Shown in pieces: positions 46,876 through 55,919 of a DNA stretch of 64,000 nt (the stretch's first letter is position 1; every line of letters starts with the position of its first letter). The stretch lies in assembly GCA_034387635.1 (NCBI GenBank), contig JAOANU010000020.1:293350-357349 (forward strand), given 5' to 3'. A program made the position numbers and the translations under genes. Under the pieces are notes generated by a model. It had not been told where the DNA came from. It saw only the letters and a list, made by a program, of their open reading frames with translations, and did no database searches. The stretch comes from Rhodosporidiobolus odoratus (Eukaryota; Basidiomycota; Microbotryomycetes; Sporidiobolales; Sporidiobolaceae).

Positions 46876-47686
46876 ATGCCAGCCGTACCACCCCAGTCTC
46901 TGATGCGAAGTACGTGGTCGTCGCGTACTCAGCCTTTGCGGCCAGCGCTAACTTTGTTTCCTCTCCCTCCTCCTCCCCCTCCTCCCCAGGCGACATCCCC
47001 TGGCCTATTCCCCAAGGAACTGGCTCGACTAGAGCGCGAGTGGGTGCGCTACTATGGGAATCATTCGGTTTGGGAACAATACAACACGCGTTTGGGTATG
47101 GTGCCTAGTCATTATGTGACTTTGACGGCGCAAGCACAGCTCTATCGTGAGTACTGTTATCTTCTTTTCTTTCTTGTAGTGCAGACACTTGAGCTGATGA
47201 CACACTGAACCCCTGCAGTGAGCTACCTCTTCAGGGTTCAACGCGGCCGTTTCGCCCAAATTCTCGGATCGAGGTGGACAAGGGTACCCCTGGGTAAATA
47301 CAAGCCACAACATTGTCAACAAGCCGTGGCAGGTCTCAGCGGCTCTGGTGGACCGCCTAGAGGCGTTCCTGGACGTGGCTCAAGCCGAGTTTTATCAGGC
47401 GGACGGGAGGAGAAAAGGGTTTTGTCGGAGGAGGAAGCTCTGGATTGAGTTGGTGGACAGGTGGAACGGTACGTCCCTACTCCGATCTTTCTCGAGCGCA
47501 TCTGTCCACTACTGACTCGACATGGACTCACACGCTTCAGGATGTGCAACCTGGGCAGCCTGGATGCCATTCGCCTCGTCCTGGTTCCGACCAATCAGTC
47601 TCCCTCTGCCATCCTTCCTGACCTTCGCTCCACGTCTCCCATGGTCTTTTAAGCGGCGCTACCCCTTTTTTGATCGTCTTGCTTAA
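46876..47686 (+). CDS. Unknown Trp-rich protein
   Basis: I do not recognise this protein. Three exons (46876-47146, 47235-47468, 47541-47686) encode about 216 residues. A Pro-rich N-terminus precedes a helical segment (LARLEREWVRYYGNHSVWEQY). NTSHNIVNKPWQVSAALVDR and a basic GRRKGFCRRRKLWIELVDRW segment follow, then a Trp-rich end (CATWAAWMPFASSWF). Frame is kept across introns 1 and 2. The start is uncertain: ATG at 46816 in the same frame is possible. A perfect-looking intron (GTACGT ... GCTAAC ... CCCCAG) at 46912-46987 cannot be removed without breaking frame, so either it is not an intron or the 5' structure differs. No targeting signal is clear. Confidence 0.5.
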
Positions 47687-47986
47687 GCTTTGCGACTCGG
47701 AAGAGCCTTACGATGATGGGAGTAAGCTTCCTCCCTCTCCCTCGTCGCGTGATACAGCTGACCACGACTCGCATCTACCGGTCGACGAGCCCGGGCCATA
47801 ACTCGAGAGCAGATGTCGTGATACTCCTGCAGTTCGTACATGAGCAGGACAAGCGAATCAAGGACACGAAAATTGGAAGACAGGCTTGCCACAATGGGAG
47901 GGGGATTTTTTTTTGTATGAACGAGACAATTGCAACGAGACTCAAGCTCAAAAGCTAACATAACTACTCATGGTCCCCTAGACTAC

Positions 47987-48357
47987 TCATGGGGGAAAGC
48001 CAGGCCAGGAGAAAACAAGACTGCGTGCCTTCCACAGTGCCTCGATATGCCTCGCCCGACCTTGCGCCGTCAGATGTGAATGGTCCAGCTTGTGTTTGAA
48101 GTCCTGGGCGTGGAAGAAGGTTGGAATCAGCGGTCTCTCAGGTAAGGCAGAAAAGAGGAAACCCATTGAAAGGGAAAGACTCAAAGAGAGGCGGACAGGG
48201 AAGAGTCGAGGTGTACGTGCGTCCACAGAATAGGCTGTGCGACGTTGCAGGGTGGTCTCTACGAGGAACAGAGGGCTTCAAGTGTCGTCATCCGCTTTGT
48301 CTCGACGAGGTCGAAGACATGATGCTGGAGAAGCTCGGTTGGGAGGCGCTGGACCAT
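47987..48357 (-). pseudogene. F-box protein fragment with in-frame stop
   Basis: The minus strand from ATG at 48357 reads MVQRLPTELLQHHVFDLVE and then LEALCSS, a typical F-box start. After an in-frame TAG the same frame continues RPPCNVAQPILWTHVHLD, the segment that normally follows an F-box in fungal proteins. It then meets TGA. A separate piece after a CCCAG acceptor (DFKHKLDHSHLTAQGRARHI) runs to 47987. F-box proteins are SCF ubiquitin-ligase adaptors, but this remnant lacks any repeat domain. An antisense plus-strand frame of 120 codons (48121-48480) is the alternative and has no family match that I know. Confidence 0.4.
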
Positions 48358-48851
48358 GGCGAGAAGGGCTGGAGGGTACTCGAAGGTGCATTGGTATGCT
48401 CTCGGTGGTCTGCTGAGCTCATGGCGAATTATGTAGAGCGAGAACTTGAAGAGGGAAAGAGCTCGAGATTCTTGAGATGACTACAATTGCCGTCGACTCT
48501 CCTCTGTAGACTCACAGTACCGCGTAGCGCGTATACATACACCTCATCTACGACTGCGAACAATTCCCAGCCCCCGCAGACTCATACTCGTCTTCTTCAC
48601 CTCTAGCTCGACTCTAGCCGACGACGGACCAGGAATCTCTCGATGCACTCTTGCTGTACGATCACAACTGTACATTAGTGTCGAACCGTACGAAGACGCT
48701 GCTAGAACGTACCCGGGACGCCCTTCGTCGCTAATGTATAAGTTAAGTTCCCACGCCCTGCTCCGTGGACAACCCGCAAGTGTCTTCCCGCTTCGCTCTT
48801 CCGTCTCCCGCTCTCCTGTACGGCTTTACAAAGCACGGCTATGATCGTGCG
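48358..48851. other. Intergenic region upstream of the CAP gene
   Basis: About 490 bp. The frame of the CAP gene is open upstream to a GTG at 48765 but has no ATG, so it is read as leader. Nothing else is supported. Confidence 0.4.
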
Positions 48852-50654
48852 ATGAGGAGCGCCCGTCCTCGAACCACTTCGTCCAGTCACTCCCCTTCAA
48901 CACGCTCACTACGCCTACCTTCCACCGCCTCTCCCGCCAGTCAAACCACCTTGTACTCGGCTGGCAAGCATCACCACTACGACGACGATGACACGGAATC
49001 CAGCGACTCGGACAAGAGTAGCGGGGAGTCAAGCGACAGCGACGGAAGCAGCAGTGATGGGAATAGTAGTAGCAGCGACGAGGAGAAGAAGAAGAAGAAC
49101 AAGCACCATCGAAAGAAGCGAGCTGAGGACGAGAAGGTGCGCTGCTTCATCCTCTTGCTCCTCTGTATGCTGACCATGGTTCGCCGCGCGCAGTCGCAGA
49201 TGTCCCCCATCATCCTTCTGCTGGGCGGTCTCCTCCTCATTGCGGTCGGGGTGGCAGTCTACTTCGCCACGAAGAGCTCGACATCCGAGGTATCAGTGCG
49301 CCGTTTCCGCTGTCGTTGACGGGCTCGGAAAGAACGTGCGACTCACGCAGAAACCGTATTTTGCAGGCCTCTTCTTCCGACGCAGACTCAACCGCCGGAA
49401 GTGGCAGCGCATCTACTCCTTCCAGAACCTCGGCGGGTAAGACCTCTGCTACCTCACAAGTGGTCCCTACTGCCGCCACGTCGGCCTCCAGCACAACGAG
49501 CGGCGGTATGGGCACCCTTACTCTTCCTCCCATTTACGCTCCATCTTCCTCCTAACTCCTTCCTTCTTCTCCCCTTTTCTTGCTCCTGGTGCGTCTGTGC
49601 ATAGGATCAGCCTCGGGAGGAGGCGCCGACTCCTCGCATTCCTCAGGATCGGCAGCAACGAAACCTTCCAGCAGCGGAGGTGGTGGAGGGGGAGGAGGAA
49701 AGGACGACTCTTCTCCCGGCGACTCAAAGCCCTCAGCTACGGACTCCGCAGATCCACCTGTGTCGTCCTCCTCGGCGCCAAGCAGCGACGATCCGCTTGT
49801 GCAAGAACTCCTGACTGCTCACAACGACTTTCGGGCGACGTATCATGCGGACCCGCTTTCGTGGAACGAGACCTTGGCGGATGCGGCGGATAGGTGGATT
49901 GATCAGAGTGGGTGCAAGTTTGAGCATAGTAAGGGCGTACTGCTGCCGAGTTCGGTGCGTCCTTCCCACATTGTTCTTTTCCTGTCTTCCGCATACTGAG
50001 CTGACTAAGTCCCTTACAGTACGGAGAAAATCGTATGTGGATCATCTTCTAGATCCAAACTACCGGTGCTAACCCATGTTTCTGTGCAGTATACGCTGTC
50101 GGCCCGGTCAAAACTGACGATACCATGAACGGGACCGCCGGCGTTTGGTCCTGGTACGCCTTCAGTCCGTTCATTCCGCCGCGAGATTGAACTGAATTCT
50201 ATCGCTCTACGCGCAGGAACAACGAGGTCAAGGATTACAAGTTTGATCCGCCAACAGGTTTCTCCGAGGCAACCGGTCACTTCACGTCCGTCTCTTTCCT
50301 TCCCCTCGGCCCCCTCTGCAGGACTGATACCGTCCCTGCTTTGCAGTCAAGTTGTCTGGATCGGAACGACGCAGGTCGGGTGCAGTATGAGACCTTGTCA
50401 GGGCTTGCTTTCTGCCGGCGAGTATGGGGTGCGTTTTATCCCTTCACTTCTTGGCAAAAAGAGGATGAGCTGATGCGCTCTGTCTCTGGCTTTCCTGCAG
50501 GCTTATCTTGTCTGCGATGTATGTCATAAGATGCTCCAGCCTCGTCGTGTTCACGCAGACTGACGATGCTCGCGCCATTCTACAGTACTCACCGGCGGGC
50601 AATATCGTTTCGGACGACAACGGATTCTTCAAGGACAATGTACTAGCACCATAG
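48852..50654 (+). CDS. Type II membrane CAP/SCP (PR-1-like) protein
   Basis: Cell-surface protein of the CAP superfamily; fungal members bind sterols or fatty acids. Ten exons (48852-49136, 49194-49289, 49367-49505, 49605-49954, 50020-50032, 50090-50153, 50217-50285, 50347-50428, 50501-50518, 50586-50654) encode 394 residues. The cytosolic N-terminus is Ser/Asp-rich, then basic (KKKKNKHHRKKR). A single transmembrane helix follows (about 99-119, IILLLGGLLLIAVGVAVYF), then a Ser/Thr/Gly-rich stalk of about 100 residues, probably glycosylated. The CAP domain begins LLTAHNDFRATYHADPLSWN and carries CKFEHSKG, YGENLYAV, the signature GHFTQVVW and VGCSMRPCQ. Exon 5 is 13 nt and exon 9 is 18 nt. The membrane topology parallels the heparinase-like protein upstream. 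Confidence 0.9.
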
Positions 50655-50749
50655 TGCCATCCCACGCGTGGTACAGCGTCGTACTCCGCTCTACTCCCTG
50701 GTCACACCGCCGGCGTCAACTCTCTACTCGTATCCTCCATCTTACTCCC

Positions 50750-51869
50750 TCAATCTACACGCTCCCCAGACTCCTCCCACAATCTTTTCACTGCACCCCA
50801 GTACCTGGAACCCTCTTTCCTCGCGTGTGCCACATGCTGTGTCCCTTCAAATCTCTCCATCCTCACTTCCACACCTTTCTTCCTCGCTTCTGAGGCGTGG
50901 TTCTCGACGTCGGTGAAAGGGACGAGGGCATCTTCCCGGGAGTAGAGATACAGTCTCTGAACAGGCGGCAAGGACGTGTTGAGATAGCGGGAGAGGCGGG
51001 TCAGGCCAGGAGGTTGGCGCAGGATCCTGTTGTAGAAATCAACAAGCGTTCAATTTATGTTGTACCAATACCGTACTGAATGAGGATGCGCACAAATCCC
51101 ACAACGTGATGGTTCCGTAGAGAAGAGAGAAGACGGCCATAGTCGGCACTTTGAGAAAAGGATTCTTGGTCCCGGCTGTGAAGGCGCGAAGGGTGAGGCG
51201 AAGGGTTGAGTGGCCGGGACAGGAGTCGAAGACGATGCATCTTGCTGGTATACCCTGCGTGTCGCTAAGCGCCTGAGCGAGCAGTGGCTGCGTTGCTGTG
51301 ACTGAGGCTACGGGCTTAGACGGATGGAGAAGGAGCTCGTTAAGCTCTCTCAGGCCCATACAGCCGCCGTTCGAGAAGACGTGGACCAGTAGACTGCTTG
51401 CTGGTCCTGCTCGAGATGCGGTGTCATTGGCGCCAGCAGAGTGAGCGCGGATGACCTCGACGCCCGGAGCAAGGGAGCGGGAAAAGCGGTTGCCGAAGGA
51501 GTAGAAGTCGCGCTGATTGGAGCGGATGAGGAGGAGAGACGCTGTAGGGTACTGCAATGGACGGAAAGGTAAAGGACAAGACGTAAGCGGTTGTGCCAGC
51601 GGGCAGATAAGGCGAAACCAACGATTTCGCGATAAGTCTGCAAGTACTTCTCGGCGTGGCGAAGCTTAGCCTGCGGGTCGCGAACTTGTTAGTATACCTC
51701 GATAAACGAATGGCGACGAGGGACGTACGTCCATCCAGCTCAGGACAAGCACCAGTTCCGGCGCTTTTCCCTTTCCAGCGCCCGAGCTGTTCTTTCCCGT
51801 CGCCAAGACCGCCGATTCCGCGTAGTACACCGAGCTGGAGAGCTTCTTGAGCAGCAGTTTCGAAGCCAT
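50750..51869 (-). CDS. DUF829 / TMEM53-like alpha/beta hydrolase
   Basis: Four exons (51869-51729, 51670-51623, 51551-51094, 51026-50750) encode 307 residues with all phases closed. The N-terminal strand ELVLVLSWMD and AKLRHAEKYLQTYREIYP match the DUF829 start. LLVHVFSNGGCMG is the nucleophile-elbow region (S-N-G-G in place of GxSxG), CIVFDSCPG the second strand, and RLYLYSREDALVPFTDVENH the Asp segment. GTQHVAHARKEGSRYWGAV supplies the His. Human TMEM53 is a nuclear-envelope protein; the catalytic activity of the family is uncertain. The third intron starts at a GTGCGC donor at 51093; reading through it gives a misleading frame. No transmembrane helix is obvious. It converges on the CAP gene with 95 bp between them. 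Confidence 0.85.
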
Positions 51870-52045
51870 GAGGCGCGGTGAGGATTGATGACGAGAAGGG
51901 AAGGAGGGAAAGAAGCGAGGACGGGAACCGGCAACATCGGGCTCCGGAGGAACACGTCAGCAGAGAAGACCGGTCCGAGGAGACTTTCTAAGTATGCATG
52001 TGCCGCCGTCCCTACACCACCTTATATCCCGCGTCCTAGCTGTAT

Positions 52046-52952
52046 CTAGTCCTCATCATAAGCCACCCTCAGCACCTCCGCCCAAGCCTTCTCGAGCGCC
52101 ATCCCACCTCGTCCTTCCTCGCCCATCTCACACGCCCTGACTTCCTCCCTCCCCAACGGGCTCAGAACCCATCTCGCAACCTGACTCCTCTCTTCCGGCC
52201 TCCCAATCCCGATCCAGAGTCGGTGAAAATCCCTCGAACTTGGTCCGCCGCCGAGGGCGGAAGAGAGGGATCGGATGCCGTTGTGACCTTTCGGGCCGCC
52301 GCCACGTTGGTACTTGAGGGAGGAGGGGGTCGAGTCGAGGTCGTCGCAGAGGGTGAGGAGGCGGTACATGGGTTTCTGGGGAGGCGGAGGAGGTTTGGAT
52401 TTTCTTCGGTGCTGAGGCGGGGGTCCGTCCGTTGTATCGAGGATGGCAGGGGGGTCCACAGAGGCGGGTGGCGGCGTAGACTGTCGACCGATGGGGGTGA
52501 GGAATCCATCGAACGCTGCTGCCGCCGTCGGACCGCTGATGTTCATGAGCTGTTTTGGGAGGACGAACAGCAGCTCCAGAGGTGGCCGTGGCGGATCTTG
52601 CAGAGATGTCAGGGTGATGAGAGTCGTCCAGCTACTGTGCTTGCCATTCTTTGCCTTTGCAAGCTGTAAATTGGCTGAGCCGGAAGCGCGAAAGCGAGGA
52701 TCGGAAACGGCGCGAAGGGCGAGGTTTTTCAGGAGCACTTGACCGATCTGTGGTCGATTGGGGGTCAGACGCACGTCGTAGGGGGCAAAATAGGGATGAC
52801 CAACCGAGTGCTTAGTCATGGGATGAGTATAGTTGCCCAACCCGACAAGAACAAGACGGCGAGTCGCAGAAACGGTCACTGCAAGTGGTCAAGGTCAGGC
52901 AGGACCTCATGAGGATGCAGAAACGGTGTAGAGAGACAGCAAGATACGCACT
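52046..52952 (-). CDS. Bacterial-type peptidyl-tRNA hydrolase
   Basis: Recycles tRNA by cleaving peptidyl-tRNA, probably in mitochondria. Main exons 52878-52805 and 52747-52046 encode LVLVGLGNYTHPMTKHS joined to IGQVLLKNLAL, giving the family's GLGN and catalytic His (in KHS, as in the bacterial RHN). FVLPKQLMNISG, the catalytic Asp in LCDDLDS, GGGPKGHNGIRSL and FHRLWIGIGRP follow. A Pro-rich insert (around PPPQHRRKSKPPPPPQ) is unusual. The first exon begins with TG after a CTTGCAG acceptor. The nearest canonical donor upstream (GTGCGT, 52951) is preceded by A, so the ATG would be split A/TG by a 73-bp intron, giving MTVSATRRL and 258 residues. That start is inference. No plain ATG in frame exists nearby. 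Confidence 0.85.
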
Positions 52953-53381
52953 GACACTGTCAGCCCACTGTAACCCCCACTACAACACTCGACGTTGGCC
53001 GATTTCCCCGGTCGAGCAAAGTTGGCGAGACCAGCAACCAAGCCTTGCGCGATGTCGCGGACGGGCGATCCAGCTAGACAGAGCTATGTGTATGCGGCTT
53101 CAGTGGGCGCGCTGCTCCCTATGACGAGACGAGGACGGGAACGAGAGGCAGAAGGCAGAAACAGTGATGAAGCGAGACGGACAGTGAGCACCACACATGA
53201 ACACGTTGTGGCGTTGACCGGCTGGCCAACGTCGAGGTACTCCAGATAAAGCACCAGTCAGGACGCGCGACATATTCACATGCGAGATGAAAAAGCTAAG
53301 GTATATCGTGCTTGAATTCCTCCCTTTTCTTGCGCGTGCAACTACAACGCGCGCCTTGAACACCCCCCCACTGCCCAACGT
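52953..53381. other. Intergenic region between PTH and the TMEM115-like gene
   Basis: About 430 bp between the PTH leader and the stop codon of the TMEM115-like gene. A minus-strand frame at 53100-53378 has no support. Nothing else is seen. Confidence 0.35.
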
Positions 53382-55210
53382 TTACACCTTTTCCTGCTGC
53401 GAGTCGTCCACTGCCAACCCGCCCACGCTTGCCACCGTTGCCTGTTTCTGCGCGCTCGAGGTACCGGGGCCGGCAGAAGCTGGATTCGAAGCAGAGGCAG
53501 CGGGGGCGGCGGAAGGAGGTGTAGGTGTAGTAGCCATGCGACGGTCGAGGGCTTCGAGGGCGAGTTGCCTGCAGAAAGGAAGGAGAGCCAGAAAGAGTAG
53601 CCGGAATTAGCTCCAGGCTGGCTCATGAACATGACGCCTATGCCTCCCCCGAATACATATGGGAAAGGCGGAAGCGGTCGACGCCAACTACTGGATGCCG
53701 CACGTACCTTCTCCTTTCTGCCTCGGCCCTCTGCCCACCCGGTACTTGCTGGTAACTCCCTCCTCCCGTTCCAGCTTCGAGATCCGTCTGGGGCTCGAGG
53801 ATCTTGAACCGGAGGGCGAGGTTGAAGAGAAGCGTCGTGAGGCGGGTGACGTAGGGTCTGTAGGTTTGAAAGGCAAACACGCGGGCGCAAAGTACGGCGT
53901 CAGCTCTTCGCGTGATCAGGCTTTGCGTTCCGTTTGTGCTCCGCGCTGTGGAGATACTGCAGAGAGGGGCGGCAGGCCGAGATCGTGAAGCAAACGTACT
54001 GGACAAAGGGCGGGAACCAGCTCGCGAACGCGAATGTTTCGCTCCTGTCTCCCCGGAAGTCGCCCGAATCGGACCACTTGATGAAGCGAAGGTAGAACCA
54101 GGAGACGAGCCAGCCGAATTGAATCTGCGCGAGAGTGAGGGCGATTAGCTCGGCGGGGGCAACAAGTATTTAAAGGAGAGGAGCTCACGAGGATGTAGGG
54201 AGATTGGTACCCAACTACGCAAGCGATATTGGAGAAGGTGACGTAGAGCATCGGTAGACTCTGCAAGATGCACATCGGGGTTGACGAGCGGAAAGGGAAA
54301 AGTCAGTCTGTGGTGTCTCGTTTTTTTCCCTGAATGGCCTGAATGGAATCATCGTCGGGCTCGATGCGGTATCAACGTAACCATGGGGTCACATGGTAGG
54401 GGTGACTCGGGAGGGGAAGCTGCGCGCACCTTGGCCCGCATCTTGATCGCTCCGCCCAAGATCTGCACCTGGTGCTCCGGGATCAACTGCGTGAAGGCGA
54501 CCAAGAACCCGACTTGCAGTGCGCCAAGACCGTGATAAGGCATGTCGTATCTGTGATGAAGGTCAGAGCAGGAAATCAGTCACGTGGAAACGATAATCGC
54601 AATTCGGCCACGTAAGAAAAGGAGATTGGAGAAACCGGAAAACGCACAGCCAGAACTGGGCATCACCAAGGACTATGCTTTCAATGAAGTTGACGATGCA
54701 GGCGATGACGTTGCTGACGACGACAACCACGCCGACGAATTTGAGCAGTTCCTGGGTGCCCCAGACGCGTTCAAGGTAGCGGGCAGCGAGGGGAAGAGTG
54801 AGGAGAGAGAGCAAGAACTGGTGATTCAGAGGATCGACATTGATAATCGTGAAGGGAAAAGTGTGATGAAGCGGCGGGGAAGAGGGTGAGAGGATTGATG
54901 GGCAAGAGCGTCAGTCAAGGCAAGGAAAAGTAGGACGGGCCCAGAAAGATAGACGCACCTCGATCAGGTTGGTCTCGACAAAGCCAGCCGTGAGCAGCGT
55001 CCAAGGCCTACCAATGACCTTTGCGGGTACGAGGACCAACCAAGGAAAGGCAGTAGCGGCGTCGCCCGAGGCATGCAGCAAAGTGGTGGGCGAGGCGGAA
55101 GGAAGGGTGAAGCGGAGGAAGAAGAAGAGAGTCGAGAGGGAGAAGAGGGCGACGGTGAGGATGCGAGTTGCGGGAGGGAGGGAGAGTAGGGTGGAGAGGA
55201 CGGCGGGCAT
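53382..55210 (-). CDS. TMEM115-like rhomboid-fold membrane protein (DUF1751)
   Basis: Polytopic Golgi membrane protein of the rhomboid-like pseudoprotease clan; the human relative TMEM115 affects Golgi-to-ER retrograde transport. Seven exons (55210-54959, 54817-54648, 54550-54430, 54260-54189, 54124-54000, 53857-53708, 53568-53382) encode 358 residues. Helices include ILTVALFSLSTLFFFLRF and VVVVVSNVIACIVNF, with YHGLGALQVGFLVAF next. The family segment RPWTLLTAGFVETNLIE, and RYLERVWGTQELLKF, are clear. LYVTFSNIACVVGY and FGWLVSWFYLRF follow. No rhomboid GxSx/His dyad is seen, consistent with a non-catalytic protein. The C-terminal 100 residues are cytosolic, Gln/Ser/Ala-rich. The start ATG at 55210 gives the first helix close to the N-terminus. 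Confidence 0.88.
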
Positions 55211-55919
55211 GGTCAAGTCTGGGCAGAGAGCAAAAGGGTAAGCCACCGAACGCAGGAATTTGCAAGGCATTGCTCCAACGTGACGGCGAGCGTCATAGGA
55301 AGTGTGTCATGACTTGACGGACCAGCTGGCGGTGGCAGCATGGCCGCAGACTGCACTGTCGGGGTTGTTTGATCCGAATGGATGCCGACCCAGAGTAGTC
55401 CGACGCGACCTCTGCACGCCACCAGCCAGCCTGAGTGACGCGACCCGGTGCATACATGACTGTTGACCTCGCCCGTGTGACTGCCTTGCAGCTGTCTATC
55501 TGTCTGTGGAGTGTGTCAAGCTGCAAAGTTTAGGAAGAGTGAACGCACCTCGTCTTTAGGTTTGATAACCTCACAACACGCAACCGGGAGAATACGACAG
55601 GGTATCGCTGACTGCAAAGAGTACACTTGCTGCTACTTGTGCTTGTTCTTGGCTATTTGGAGCGACGGTGATTGAGTTGAAGAATGAAAGCGAGTTGACG
55701 ACGCGACTTGAACCTAACTCGCGCATCTCCCCCAATACAGTCTGATCTGACTCGGCAGCTGAGCTCTACGTCGCTCTATACCCCCGACCAGTGCTTGGCA
55801 TCGTGTTCAACGGGGACTTCGAGTACTTTCACCTCGCTCATCCAACTCCGACTTGCGATAACTCGACCCTACAATCTCGAATACACACCGAGTAACCAGA
55901 TCAAGAGAACGACAACACC
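55211..55919. promoter_or_regulatory. Divergent promoter region, TMEM115-like / SEC8
   Basis: About 710 bp separate two divergent start codons. No reading frame is supported. The SEC8 leader (55700-55919) is open in one frame without an ATG. No specific regulatory motif can be named. Confidence 0.4.

Noticed and set aside
50990..51093. Frameshift in the DUF829 gene
   Set aside because: A GTGCGC donor at 51093 and acceptor at 51027 restore the frame exactly, so the gene is intact.
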